Shown piece by piece: positions 35,184 through 44,390 of a DNA stretch of 52,273 nucleotides. Numbering within the stretch: position 1 is the first letter of the stretch; each line of letters opens with the position of its first letter. The stretch is from positions 1-52,273 of the forward strand of contig NZ_JRFU01000012.1 of assembly GCF_003122485.1 (NCBI RefSeq). Reading direction: 5' to 3'. The position numbers and the translations under genes were made by a program. Under the pieces are notes generated by a model. It saw only the letters and a list, made by a program, of their open reading frames with translations. It was not told the origin of the DNA and did no database searches. This DNA is from Eubacterium ramulus. GTDB lineage: Bacteria; Bacillota; Clostridia; Lachnospirales; Lachnospiraceae.

Positions 35184-36101
35184 ATGAGACATTTAATGAG
35201 CCCGTTAGATTTATCCGTGGAAGAAACAGATAAATTGCTCAATCTCGCGAACGATATTGAAAAGAATCCGGAAAAATATGCACATGCATGTGCCGGCAAG
35301 AAGCTTGCTACCTGCTTCTATGAGCCAAGTACCAGAACCCGACTCAGTTTTGAAGCGGCTATGTTAAATCTTGGCGGATCCGTGCTTGGTTTTTCCAGTG
35401 CTGACAGTTCTTCCGCTGCCAAAGGAGAAAGTGTTTCCGATACTATCCGTGTCATCTCCAGTTATGCTGATATCTGTGCAATGCGTCACCCGAAGGAAGG
35501 TGCTCCGTTAGTTGCCTCCGAAAAATCCACAATTCCTGTCATTAATGCAGGTGATGGCGGACATCAGCATCCGACACAGACACTTACCGATCTTCTTACT
35601 ATTCACAGTCTCAAAGGTCATCTCGACAATCTGACCATTGGTTTATGTGGTGACCTGAAATTTGGACGTACTGTTCACTCACTGATTCATGCTCTGATTC
35701 GTTACCCTAATGTAAAATTTGTGCTGATCTCTCCGGAAGAACTGCGTGTTCCAAGCTATATTCGTGAAGATGTACTTGCCCAGAACAATGTTCCTTTCAA
35801 AGAGGTGGTTCGTCTGGAAGAAGCTCTGCCGGAACTGGATATCCTTTACATGACTCGTGTACAGAAAGAGCGTTTCTTCAATGAGGAAGATTACATCCGC
35901 ATGAAAGATTTCTACATTTTAGACAAAACAAAAATGGAACTGGCTCCGGAAGATATGCTGGTACTCCATCCGCTGCCACGTGTCAATGAGATTTCTACCG
36001 AAGTAGATGATGATCCGAGAGCAGTATATTTCAAACAGGCTCAGTACGGCGTTTACGTTCGTATGGCCCTGATTCTTACATTATTAGGAGTGGAGGTATA
36101 A
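35184..36101 (+). CDS. pyrB: aspartate carbamoyltransferase catalytic subunit
   Basis: The 305-residue enzyme condenses carbamoyl phosphate with aspartate in pyrimidine synthesis. STRTRLSFE (49-57) binds carbamoyl phosphate, HPTQTLTDL follows near 133, and [10 protein letters not shown] is the C-terminal signature. AAGGAGGAG is well placed before the ATG. It is followed after 3 bp by pyrI, so this is an allosteric PyrBI enzyme rather than a PyrR-controlled lone PyrB. Confidence 0.97.
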   Translation: MRHLMSPLDLSVEETDKLLNLANDIEKNPEKYAHACAGKKLATCFYEPSTRTRLSFEAAMLNLGGSVLGFSSADSSSAAKGESVSDTIRVISSYADICAMRHPKEGAPLVASEKSTIPVINAGDGGHQHPTQTLTDLLTIHSLKGHLDNLTIGLCGDLKFGRTVHSLIHALIRYPNVKFVLISPEELRVPSYIREDVLAQNNVPFKEVVRLEEALPELDILYMTRVQKERFFNEEDYIRMKDFYILDKTKMELAPEDMLVLHPLPRVNEISTEVDDDPRAVYFKQAQYGVYVRMALILTLLGVEV

Positions 36102-36104
36102 GCA

Positions 36105-36530
36105 ATGTTAAACGTAGGTGCAATCAAAGAAGGTTTTGTATTAGACCATATCAAAGCAGGCATGAGCCTTTCCATCTATCATGATCTGAAGCTGGATGAG
36201 CTGGATTGCTGTGTTGCTATCATCAAAAATGCAAAAAGCAACAAAATGGGCAAAAAAGATATCCTGAAAGTAGAATGCAACATCGACAACTTAGACCTGG
36301 ATATTCTTGGTTTTATCGATCACAACATCACAGTAAACATCATCAAAGATGAGCGCATTGTGGAAAAACGTGCATTAAAACTTCCGACATCCGTTACCAA
36401 TGTCATCAAATGCAAAAACCCGCGTTGTATCACTTCCATCGAGCAGGAACTGGATCAGATCTTCCTTCTGACCGATCCGGAGCACGAAGTATACCGCTGC
36501 AAATACTGTGAAGCTAAATACAAAAAATAA
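36105..36530 (+). CDS. pyrI: aspartate carbamoyltransferase regulatory subunit
   Basis: The 141-residue chain binds nucleotide effectors and joins PyrB trimers. The N-terminal allosteric domain is followed by a zinc domain with C103, C108, C132 and C135. It overlaps no neighbour and is co-transcribed with pyrB. Confidence 0.96.
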   Translation: MLNVGAIKEGFVLDHIKAGMSLSIYHDLKLDELDCCVAIIKNAKSNKMGKKDILKVECNIDNLDLDILGFIDHNITVNIIKDERIVEKRALKLPTSVTNVIKCKNPRCITSIEQELDQIFLLTDPEHEVYRCKYCEAKYKK

Positions 36531-36605
36531 TATCCACGCTGTGAAAATTCTGTAAAAAGATGTTTTTCAAATAGTGTGTGTAAACAGTGAAATAATTATT
36601 AAGAA

Positions 36606-36640
36606 CGGACTGCATACCTTGCTATGTAGTCCGCTTTTTT
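36606..36640 (+). terminator. pyrBI terminator
   Basis: An 11-bp stem (CGGACTGCATA with TATGTAGTCCG, one G-T pair) around CCTTGC is followed by six T residues. It ends the pyrBI transcript. Its loop also supplies part of the next promoter. Confidence 0.88.
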
Positions 36641-36647
36641 ATATAAT
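36619..36647 (+). promoter_or_regulatory. lacZ promoter overlapping the pyrBI terminator
   Basis: TTGCTA (36619-36624), lying in the terminator loop and stem, and TATAAT (36642-36647) are 17 bp apart. The -10 box is consensus. The predicted start is near 36654, about 67 bases before the lacZ ATG. Confidence 0.6.
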
Positions 36648-36720
36648 AAATCCATATGAGTATTAAGTTTTTTACTCATTATTTCAAGGAAAAAATCATT
36701 TTCATGAGGAGGGTTTTTAC

Positions 36721-39700
36721 ATGATTATTCCAAAGTATTTTGAAGACAATCATACCTTTGGTGTCAACGATGAGCCGATGCGTGCTTATTACATTCCGAC
36801 ATCTACCGCGCAGAATCCGGACTGGAAGTGCCGTCAGGAAACTGATCGTTTCTTCTTATTAAACGGCGACTGGAGCTTCCGGTATTTTGACAGCATTTAT
36901 GATTGTCAGGAAGCTTTTTACGAGGAGGGTTATGATACCCGTCATTTCGACACACTTCCGGTTCCATCAAACTGGCAGGATCACGGCTATGATATTCATC
37001 AGTATACAAATACGCGCTATCCGTTCCCGTTTGATCCGCCCTATGTACCGCACGAAAACCCATGCGGCGCATACGTTCGCAAATTTACATATAAAAAACC
37101 GGAAGGAACCGCTACTTACCATCTGAATTTTGAAGGTGTAGACTCCTGCTACTATGTATGGTTAAACGGCACCTTTATCGGATATCATCAGGTTTCCCAC
37201 TCCACCGGTGAATTTGACATCACCGACGCACTTCGGGAAGGTGAAAACACCCTTGCGGTTCTTGTTTTGAAATGGTGTGACGGCAGCTATCTGGAGGATC
37301 AGGACAAATTCCGCAACTCCGGTATTTTCCGTGATGTCTATGTGCTTGCAAGACCGGAAAACTATGTCCGTGATTTCTTTATCAAAATGCAGTTAAAAGA
37401 CAATTATACTGCTGCAGACGTAACAATTCCGCTGACGTTTGCAAAAGAATCCATTCCGGTTTCTTACAAACTGACCACTGCCTGCGGCTGCGTTGTTGCA
37501 GAAGGTGTTTCTGAAGGAGACAGCATTACATTTTCTGCTTCCGATCTCACCCTGTGGAATGCAGAACATCCGTATCTGTATACACTGACTCTTTCCACCG
37601 ATGGTGAAACGATTCGCCAACGCATCGGTTTCCGTGAAATCAGCATCAAAGATTCCATTGTATACCTGAATGGTCAGAAAGTTCGTTTCCGCGGATCCAA
37701 CCGTCATGACAGTGATCCTTATGTAGGTTCTGCTGTTACGTTGGAACATATCCGCAAAGATATGAGTCTGATGAAACAGCACAATTTCAATGCTATCCGC
37801 ACCAGCCATTATCCGAATGCACCGGAGTTTTATGAGTTGTGTGACGAATACGGTTTCTATGTCATCGACGAATCCGACATAGAGATCCACGGTGTTGTAA
37901 ACCTGTACAACCTGAATATCTGGAAAGAAGGAAAGAAAAACCCGTTCCCACCGTTTTTATCTGACAACGAAGACTGGACCGACAGCGTTGTCGACCGTGT
38001 TCAGAAAAATGTCATGCGTGACAAGAACCGTACCAGCGTTGTCATCTGGTCTATGGGAAATGAGGCCGGCTATGGATGCACTTTTGAGGATGCCCTTGCA
38101 TGGACAAAATCCTACGATCCGACCAGACTGACACATTATGAGAGCTCCATGCACCATCCGCGCAATCCGAAACGTGGAAAAACAGATTTCTCCAATATTG
38201 ATCTGCGCAGCCGCATGTACGCTGCAATCCCGGAAATGCATGCCTATCTGGACAATAACCCGGACAAACCATTTATTCAGTGCGAGTTTATTCATGCTAT
38301 GGGAAATGGACCTGGAGATATTGAGGACTACTATCAGTTAGAGGAACAGTATGACACCTTCGTTGGTGGCTTCGTCTGGGAGTGGTGTGATCACGGTATT
38401 TATATGGGCACCACCAATGATGGTCGTAAAAAATTCTACTACGGCGGTGACTCCGGCGAATATCCGCATGATGGTAACTTCTGTATGGATGGACTTGTTT
38501 ACCCTGACCGCAGACCGAGCACCGGTTTGAAAGAATATAAAAATGTACATCGTCCGGTTCGTGTCCATCTGGTGGATGCTGCTTCCGGCACTTACATTTT
38601 GCAAAACAATCTGGATTTCACCAACTTAAAAGATGAGCTGTATCTGACTTATGAAATCCTGCAAAATGGTGTAGCTGTTGCTTCCGGTGAGATTAGAGAT
38701 ACGGGCATTCTTGATGTATCTCCAAGAAGCAAAAAGACAGTTCAGTTACCGATCAAACCATTAACGGACGGTGCTTGCTCTGTTATCATCCGTTCTCATC
38801 AGCTGCATGAGAAACCGTTTACACCAGCTGATTTCAAACTTGGTTTTGACCAGATCCTGCTGAATGAAAACTGCACAGATACTTTAACTGCCCTGTTGGA
38901 TGCAGAAAAAGCTGCCGCAGACACAAGTTCCAACGGCTCTTGCGATACAAACGATACTGTTTCTGCTATCAGCTATACAGAAAATGATCGTGCTATCACA
39001 ATCAACGGTACTAATTTCGTCTATGTATACAATAAACTCACCGGAATGTTTGACAGCATGATCTACAAAAATCACAGCTTCTTAAAACGTCCGATGGAGA
39101 TGAATATCTGGCGTGCTCCGACAGACAATGACCGCGTGGTTAAGACACTGTGGTACGAAGCAGGTTATGACAAAATGACACAGCGTGCTTATGACACAAC
39201 GGTTGAAACACTGTCCGATAGTTCCCTGAAACTACACACAACCTCTTCCATGGCTCCGATTTACCGTCAACGTTTCCTGGAAATTGATGCAGAATGGATC
39301 ATCACACCGGATGGAATTATCAAATCCAATATGGAAATTGAACGGGACGCTATCATGCATGGCATGTACAGTGAATATTTCAATGATGTGACCGAAAATG
39401 AGAATCCGTTCCAGCCAAATGAGGCATTTCTGCCGAGACTTGGTGTTCGTCTGTTCCTGTCAAACCAGATGGATCAGGCTGAGTATTACGGATATGGACC
39501 TTATGAGAGTTATATCGACAAACGCCGTGCAAGTTATCTTGGTAAATTTGATGCAAGGGTTTGTGATCTGCATGAGGATTATATGCGTCCGCAGGAAAAC
39601 GGAAGCCACTATCATTGCGAATATGTCAGCGTTGCTGATGATAACAGAAAACTGACTGTATATAATGAGAAGCCGATTTCCTTTAATCTGTCCGAGTATA

Positions 39701-39888
39701 CAGAAGAAGAACTGACCACGAAAGGTCATAATTATGAACTGGAAAAATCCGGATACACTGTATTCTGTATCGATTACAGACAGAGTGGTATCGGTTCCGG
39801 AAGCTGTGGTCCTCAGCTGGCAAAAGAATATCGTCTGGACGATACTCATTATACGTTCTCTTTCCACTTGAAACCGGAAATTTTATAA
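36721..39888 (+). CDS. lacZ: GH2 beta-galactosidase, LacZ type
   Basis: The 1055-residue enzyme hydrolyses terminal beta-galactosides. A sugar-binding jelly roll opens the protein. The catalytic barrel has acid/base E448 (WSMGNEAG) and the nucleophile E522 in QCEFIHAMGNG, and the C-terminal Bgal-small-type domain follows. GAGGAGGG precedes the ATG. No signal peptide is seen, so it is probably cytoplasmic. No transporter or regulator adjoins it, so the natural substrate is open. Confidence 0.94.
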   Translation: MIIPKYFEDNHTFGVNDEPMRAYYIPTSTAQNPDWKCRQETDRFFLLNGDWSFRYFDSIYDCQEAFYEEGYDTRHFDTLPVPSNWQDHGYDIHQYTNTRYPFPFDPPYVPHENPCGAYVRKFTYKKPEGTATYHLNFEGVDSCYYVWLNGTFIGYHQVSHSTGEFDITDALREGENTLAVLVLKWCDGSYLEDQDKFRNSGIFRDVYVLARPENYVRDFFIKMQLKDNYTAADVTIPLTFAKESIPVSYKLTTACGCVVAEGVSEGDSITFSASDLTLWNAEHPYLYTLTLSTDGETIRQRIGFREISIKDSIVYLNGQKVRFRGSNRHDSDPYVGSAVTLEHIRKDMSLMKQHNFNAIRTSHYPNAPEFYELCDEYGFYVIDESDIEIHGVVNLYNLNIWKEGKKNPFPPFLSDNEDWTDSVVDRVQKNVMRDKNRTSVVIWSMGNEAGYGCTFEDALAWTKSYDPTRLTHYESSMHHPRNPKRGKTDFSNIDLRSRMYAAIPEMHAYLDNNPDKPFIQCEFIHAMGNGPGDIEDYYQLEEQYDTFVGGFVWEWCDHGIYMGTTNDGRKKFYYGGDSGEYPHDGNFCMDGLVYPDRRPSTGLKEYKNVHRPVRVHLVDAASGTYILQNNLDFTNLKDELYLTYEILQNGVAVASGEIRDTGILDVSPRSKKTVQLPIKPLTDGACSVIIRSHQLHEKPFTPADFKLGFDQILLNENCTDTLTALLDAEKAAADTSSNGSCDTNDTVSAISYTENDRAITINGTNFVYVYNKLTGMFDSMIYKNHSFLKRPMEMNIWRAPTDNDRVVKTLWYEAGYDKMTQRAYDTTVETLSDSSLKLHTTSSMAPIYRQRFLEIDAEWIITPDGIIKSNMEIERDAIMHGMYSEYFNDVTENENPFQPNEAFLPRLGVRLFLSNQMDQAEYYGYGPYESYIDKRRASYLGKFDARVCDLHEDYMRPQENGSHYHCEYVSVADDNRKLTVYNEKPISFNLSEYTEEELTTKGHNYELEKSGYTVFCIDYRQSGIGSGSCGPQLAKEYRLDDTHYTFSFHLKPEIL

Positions 39889-39907
39889 TTTCTTATCAAA
39901 CACAAAA

Positions 39908-39950
39908 ACATAAGACACATTCGATGCCGTAGAATGTGTCTTATGTTTTC
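39908..39950. terminator. bidirectional terminator between lacZ and frlD
   Basis: A perfect 15-bp stem (ACATAAGACACATTC with GAATGTGTCTTATGT) encloses 9 bases, with T-rich sequence after it on both strands. It lies between convergent genes and should stop both. Confidence 0.9.
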
Positions 39951-40000
39951 TTTCTTATTACTTCGCACTTATAGAAGTGAGAGCCCATTACACATCTATC

Positions 40001-40798
40001 TTACCAGGCTCCGCTATAGCCCAGTGTCACACTGCTGTTTTTTGCTCCCTGTTCCATACTTTCCTGTAATGATTTTCCCTGTAAGATACCATATAAAAAG
40101 CCTGCAATGAAGCTGTCACCGGCTCCCATCGTATCCACGACATCGCATGGGATAATCCCAAACTCCGTATAACTTGTGCCGTCATAAGCAATGCTTCCTT
40201 TTGTACCTCTGGTGACGATGACTGTCTTTGCTCCCTTTTCCTGCATTTCTTCCATGAAGTTTCGCATCCATTCTTCATCTTCTCCATCATAGGCAAAAAA
40301 TGCATAATCCACAAATGGAATCGCGATATCAATCACCGGGCTTTCATATTTCGTTGCAAAGTCAAAAGCAATCCTGGTGCCACAAGCCTTGATTTTCTCA
40401 AGATCATTCTCTATCATCCCCCAGATTCCGGATACGACCAGATCATGGCTTCCAAGAAATTCAATATCTTCTTCACTCAGCTTGAAATCTGCCATAACGC
40501 CTTCCTCATAATCTCCGAGAATACGCTCTCCGTCTATAATTTCCACGTGTGTCACAGCCGTACTGCCAGGCATCACTTTCAAATGAGAAATATCCACCCC
40601 TTTTTTTGCAATTGACTCCTTCATTAATTTCCCATATGCATCGTCTCCAACGACACCGGTATAAGACGCTTCCCCGCCAAGCCGAACCGCATAAACGGCA
40701 ACATTCACCGGATTTCCTCCCGGAAATGCCCCACCTGTCTGATCATAAGCATCCACGCAATTGTCTCCTACAGCTGCAATTTTAATCTTTTTCTCCAT
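40001..40798 (-). CDS. frlD: fructoselysine 6-kinase-like PfkB sugar kinase
   Basis: The 265-residue kinase has VGDNCVDAYDQTG at its start, FPGGNPVNVAVY, GDYEEGVMADF and the C-terminal ATP/anion-hole motif DTMGAGDSFIAGF. These blocks, and the end GYSGAW, closely recall FrlD, which phosphorylates fructoselysine. The ATG at 40798 is chosen because GAGGA lies upstream. It is downstream of the SIS-domain deglycase gene, which supports the role in Amadori-product use. Confidence 0.85.
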   Translation of the reverse strand: MEKKIKIAAVGDNCVDAYDQTGGAFPGGNPVNVAVYAVRLGGEASYTGVVGDDAYGKLMKESIAKKGVDISHLKVMPGSTAVTHVEIIDGERILGDYEEGVMADFKLSEEDIEFLGSHDLVVSGIWGMIENDLEKIKACGTRIAFDFATKYESPVIDIAIPFVDYAFFAYDGEDEEWMRNFMEEMQEKGAKTVIVTRGTKGSIAYDGTSYTEFGIIPCDVVDTMGAGDSFIAGFLYGILQGKSLQESMEQGAKNSSVTLGYSGAW

Positions 40799-40871
40799 TT
40801 TCAGCATTCCTCGCATCACTTCATCATTGTTTATCTTTCAGTACGCAGAATCATCTTTTCTTCCAAATTCA

Positions 40872-41867
40872 TTAATAATCAAACTGACGATAATATCTTC
40901 TGATTTCCATTGGATGGCAATTGATCTGCTCCAAATGTGCATCAATACGCTGTGTTACAGCATGGGTCACAAGATGAGACAGATTTCCACGGAATTCCTC
41001 GCTGATTCCTTTCAACTCATAGTCTTTGGAATCAATTACTGTGTAATTTGCACAAACACGCGGCAGGAATTTTACTACTCGTTCACTCAGAGAACGCTGT
41101 GCATCTTCACCTACAAATACAGTGACCGGTGTATCGCGGTCTACAATTTCCAGCATTCCATGGAAAAATTCTGCACTGTGGATAGATTTTGTACGGATCC
41201 AATGCTGCTCTTCCCAGTAGCACATTGCATAAGAATATGTTGAACCATACTGATTACCTGCTCCTACAAAATAATGGATACTGTCATTGCAATGTTTCTT
41301 TGCAAATGCCTCTCCAAATGCATCCGCTGCTTTCTCAACTTCTACCAGATCTACAGCCAGATTTTCATCCAGTTCTTTGTAATAACGATCATATTCCGGG
41401 AATTCACCTGCATTGTACATAAAACGGTCTGCAACCATAAAAAACTTCAGCTGTTCATTGCCCGGATATGCAATTTCATAATCTACGATCTGCGCCAGTT
41501 CTGTAGTATCCACATCAATAAATCCAAGCACCTTTGCTCCCGCTGCAGAAGCTTTTTTGACACCTTCCACCATCTCGATGGTACTTCCGGTTACGGATGA
41601 AACCACAACAATCGTATCTGCTCCAACTTTTTTATTTCCAGTTGTCAGATATTCTGCTGCATTTTCCACGAAAAAGTCAAGTCCTGATTTTTCTTTCATA
41701 TGAACTTCTGCCTGTAAGCAGGAAGCATAAGTGCCTCCTATGCCAAGCCAGCAGATATTTTTAAATCCATCTTTACAGATCTGGTCTACAATTTCTTCAA
41801 TTTTCCCGCGCAATGCAAGTGCACCTTTTACACTGTCAATCTGTTTCTGCTCATCAAATTTCAACAT
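40872..41867 (-). CDS. frlB: fructoselysine 6-phosphate deglycase-like SIS protein
   Basis: The 331-residue protein has two SIS domains (WLGIGGTYAS near 40-49 and VGAGNQYGS near 206-214) with SSVTGSTIE and SAEFFHGMLEIV. It ends RRYYRQFDY, as FrlB proteins do. FrlB splits fructoselysine 6-phosphate to lysine and glucose 6-phosphate. Its neighbour is a FrlD-like kinase. GGAGG is 13 bases before the ATG. The exact Amadori substrate is inferred. Confidence 0.82.
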   Translation of the reverse strand: MLKFDEQKQIDSVKGALALRGKIEEIVDQICKDGFKNICWLGIGGTYASCLQAEVHMKEKSGLDFFVENAAEYLTTGNKKVGADTIVVVSSVTGSTIEMVEGVKKASAAGAKVLGFIDVDTTELAQIVDYEIAYPGNEQLKFFMVADRFMYNAGEFPEYDRYYKELDENLAVDLVEVEKAADAFGEAFAKKHCNDSIHYFVGAGNQYGSTYSYAMCYWEEQHWIRTKSIHSAEFFHGMLEIVDRDTPVTVFVGEDAQRSLSERVVKFLPRVCANYTVIDSKDYELKGISEEFRGNLSHLVTHAVTQRIDAHLEQINCHPMEIRRYYRQFDY

Positions 41868-41925
41868 GTTATTTTGATATCCTCCTTTAATTCCTTTTCC
41901 TTTTTTGCAACCACTTATGTAAATT

Positions 41926-41953
41926 ACTATACCACAGTTTCTTAAATAGTCAA
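41926..41953 (-). promoter_or_regulatory. frlB-frlD promoter
   Basis: On the minus strand TTGACT (41948-41953) and TATAGT (41926-41931) are 16 bp apart, and TGG before the -10 makes it an extended type. The start should be near 41919, 52 bases before frlB. Confidence 0.75.
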
Positions 41954-42104
41954 CATCTTTTTTAAAAATGTTATTCTACGCATTTAATAACTATATGTTT
42001 TTCGCGATTATATCTTGTGTTTTATTCATTATCATTCATTTTTTGGCATATTTGCATAACCGGCTGATTTAGACCACTAGTGCATTTTTTTATACCAATC
42101 ATAT

Positions 42105-42134
42105 TTGACGAACAGATTGCATCTGTTATATGAT
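42105..42134 (+). promoter_or_regulatory. GntR operon promoter with embedded operator
   Basis: TTGACG (42105-42110) and TATGAT (42129-42134) are 18 bp apart. The spacer contains the palindrome AACAGA/TCTGTT (42111-42127) around TTGCA, well placed to be a repressor site. Autoregulation by one of the GntR proteins is a sensible guess. Confidence 0.65.
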
Positions 42135-42242
42135 AGAAATAAGCAACTATTCGGTAGCATGAATGTAAAAGATGTTCTATAATAATCTTTTCATATAGTT
42201 ATTTTTAAAATTGGAAGTAAAAGGAGCGTATTTTTAGAATTT

Positions 42243-42977
42243 ATGAGAAAGAATTTACTTACAATGGATGTCATTCTTGCAAAAGAGATCATATATATGT
42301 TGAAAAATGAGGGCTATCGCCCCGGAGACCGGCTTCCTTCTGAGCGATTTCTTGCGGAGCATTTTCATGTGCAGCGGCCTACTATCCGGAATGCTCTGGC
42401 ACAACTTGTGCGTGAGCATTACCTTTTTTCCCAGGAAAGACTTGGATATTTTGTTGCTCCTGAGAGAATCAAAATATCTACTCACACCTGTACCGGTAAT
42501 TTTGATCCCGGAGAAAAACGTCCGAATATTCGCTGGCAGCCCTATTCTTTTGAAGAGATTTTGGTAGATAAACGTCTTTCCGGCAAAATGCTGATCCCGG
42601 AACAAACACCAGTTTATAAAATCCTTTTCATTTATTATGAAAACGACACCCCGCTGTGCCTGGATTATTCTTATACTCCAATCGATATCTATCCTGGTCT
42701 GACTGCTGAAATTCTGGGTTCACGCCCAATTTTGAATGTATTGCAGACAGATCTTCAGATACCGATTTTGAAATCCAATCAGCGTGTGACACTCATTTAC
42801 ACAAATGAGGAAGAATCCAGTCTGCTCCAAACTGCACCGGGTAGTCCCATGATGAAATACAAAGGTCTGGTATACGACGAAACCGGCAGACTGATTCATT
42901 TTTTTGAAGACATTATGAAAATAGATGATTTTGCATTTATCAGAAATGCGGAAATGGAGGAATCATGGAACAATTAA
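42243..42977 (+). CDS. GntR/UTRA-family transcriptional regulator
   Basis: The 244-residue protein has an N-terminal winged helix (about 10-75, YRPGDRLPSERFLAEHF) and a C-terminal UTRA ligand domain (about 95-240, with YYENDTPLCLDYSYTP). It probably senses a sugar or Amadori-compound phosphate and controls the divergent frl genes. The last 13 bases overlap the next, paralogous regulator, so they are translated together. Confidence 0.88.
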   Translation: MRKNLLTMDVILAKEIIYMLKNEGYRPGDRLPSERFLAEHFHVQRPTIRNALAQLVREHYLFSQERLGYFVAPERIKISTHTCTGNFDPGEKRPNIRWQPYSFEEILVDKRLSGKMLIPEQTPVYKILFIYYENDTPLCLDYSYTPIDIYPGLTAEILGSRPILNVLQTDLQIPILKSNQRVTLIYTNEEESSLLQTAPGSPMMKYKGLVYDETGRLIHFFEDIMKIDDFAFIRNAEMEESWNN

Positions 42978-43702
42978 ATCATGTAGCAGCACAGGTGCGC
43001 GATATTATTGTAAGCAGGATTGAAAGCCATGAATATCTTCCCGGAGAAATGATCCCTAGCGAACGAGTCCTTGCAGAAATGTATGGTGTAAGCCGACCTA
43101 CCATCCGCACAGCCATCGATGAACTTGTAAATGAGCATTATCTCGTGCGTCGACAGGGAAAAGGTACCTTTGTCAGGAAACCGGAATATAACAAAGTCGC
43201 TTTCGGTGTATTAAATGAATCCGAAAATGCCAGTTTCACTTCCCTTGTCCGCAATTTTGGAATCGAGATATCCAACAAATTACTGTGCACCGGCACCATC
43301 CAGGGGCGTTATTATTATGCTGATAAACTTGGTCTTGCATTTGAAGAACCAATTTATGGAATCCACCGTATCCGCCAGGGTAACAAAGAGCCACTGGCTA
43401 TTGAGTACACTTACGTTCCACTGAAATTTTTCCCGGATATCGATAATTATAACTTTGAACAGATTTCTCTGTATGACTACATGTCCACCAGAGATCACCT
43501 GCCCGTTGTTTTCCAGGAATCTCTGACCATGGTAGAAGCCGGGGATAAAATCCGTTCCTATCTGCATCTGGAAGATGAAATGATCGTCAATCACCTGGAA
43601 CTGATTGGCTATGACCATCACGGTAACCTTGTAGAATATACAGAAAGTTATTCCCGCCCAGACAAACTGGAAGTACGTTTTGTATCAAATAACACAAAAT
43701 AG
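42965..43702 (+). CDS. second GntR/UTRA-family transcriptional regulator
   Basis: The 245-residue protein is a paralogue of the preceding one: HTH LPGEMIPSERVLAEMYGVSRPTI and UTRA with EPLAIEYTYVP. It keeps the recognition-helix block RPTIRTA and its first codons overlap the upstream gene (GGAGG inside that gene). Two regulators in one frl locus may respond to different signals or form a mixed dimer; the sequence does not decide. Confidence 0.88.
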   Translation: MEQLNHVAAQVRDIIVSRIESHEYLPGEMIPSERVLAEMYGVSRPTIRTAIDELVNEHYLVRRQGKGTFVRKPEYNKVAFGVLNESENASFTSLVRNFGIEISNKLLCTGTIQGRYYYADKLGLAFEEPIYGIHRIRQGNKEPLAIEYTYVPLKFFPDIDNYNFEQISLYDYMSTRDHLPVVFQESLTMVEAGDKIRSYLHLEDEMIVNHLELIGYDHHGNLVEYTESYSRPDKLEVRFVSNNTK

Positions 43703-43723
43703 AAACGCTGTCCGTAAAAAAAT

Positions 43724-43766
43724 AAGTCGAGCGCACATGAAATTTGTGCGTTCGACTTATTTTTGT
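43724..43766. terminator. bidirectional terminator between GntR gene and greA
   Basis: AATAAGTCGAGCGCACA pairs with TGTGCGTTCGACTTATT around a 7-base loop and is followed by T-rich sequence. It serves two convergent genes. Confidence 0.88.
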
Positions 43767-44269
43767 TAAAATTTTCTGAGTCCAATACTTCCGTCATCTT
43801 CGGTGTTTTCAATGGCACGGATTTCTACATAGTAACCGGCATTTGCATTGATCTCCACGTAGACACGGTCTCCGACTTTATGACCAAGAATGGCTTTTCC
43901 GATTGGGGATTCCGTAGAAATCCAGCCTTTCAGGGAGTTTCCGCGCACGGTTGTCACCAGTGTATACACTTCTTCTTCGTCATCATCTTCAAAATATAAA
44001 GTAACTTTATTATTGATTCCAACTTCATCGGATTTTGACTCATCGGATACAACTACCGCTGTTTTGATCATGCGCTCCAGATAACGGATACGGCTTTCGT
44101 TGGCATTTTTATCTTTTTTTGCTGCGTGGTACTCAAAATTTTCACTGAGATCGCCATGCGCTCTTGCCTCTTTTACAGCTTCCAATGCTTCTTTACGAAC
44201 TACCAGTTTCCGATATTCGATTTCCTCTTTCATTCGTTCAATGTCTTTTTCTGTCACTTCATCATGCAT
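43766..44269 (-). CDS. greA: transcription elongation factor GreA
   Basis: The 167-residue factor rescues backtracked RNA polymerase by stimulating transcript cleavage. The N-terminal coiled coil has the acidic tip region ARAHGDLSENFEY, and the C-terminal globular domain reads SPIGKAILGHKVGD. Its length is slightly above the usual 158. AAGG lies 11 bases before the ATG. Confidence 0.93.
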   Translation of the reverse strand: MHDEVTEKDIERMKEEIEYRKLVVRKEALEAVKEARAHGDLSENFEYHAAKKDKNANESRIRYLERMIKTAVVVSDESKSDEVGINNKVTLYFEDDDEEEVYTLVTTVRGNSLKGWISTESPIGKAILGHKVGDRVYVEINANAGYYVEIRAIENTEDDGSIGLRKF

Positions 44270-44390
44270 AATCTCGATACCTTCTTTCCAAAAGTGAAGC
44301 GGGCACTCACGTTCTGCTCTCGCTACTTCTCTCTGACACAGTTACTTTACAGCCTGCATTCAACTTGAATCTATCGCCTATTTCGGTGGA

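Larger units (their letters stand above)
41868..42242. other. divergent control region between frlB and GntR genes
   Basis: The region holds the leftward frlB promoter (41926-41953) and a rightward promoter (42105-42134) with a palindrome in its spacer. It is AT-rich and has no frame worth calling. Confidence 0.6.
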
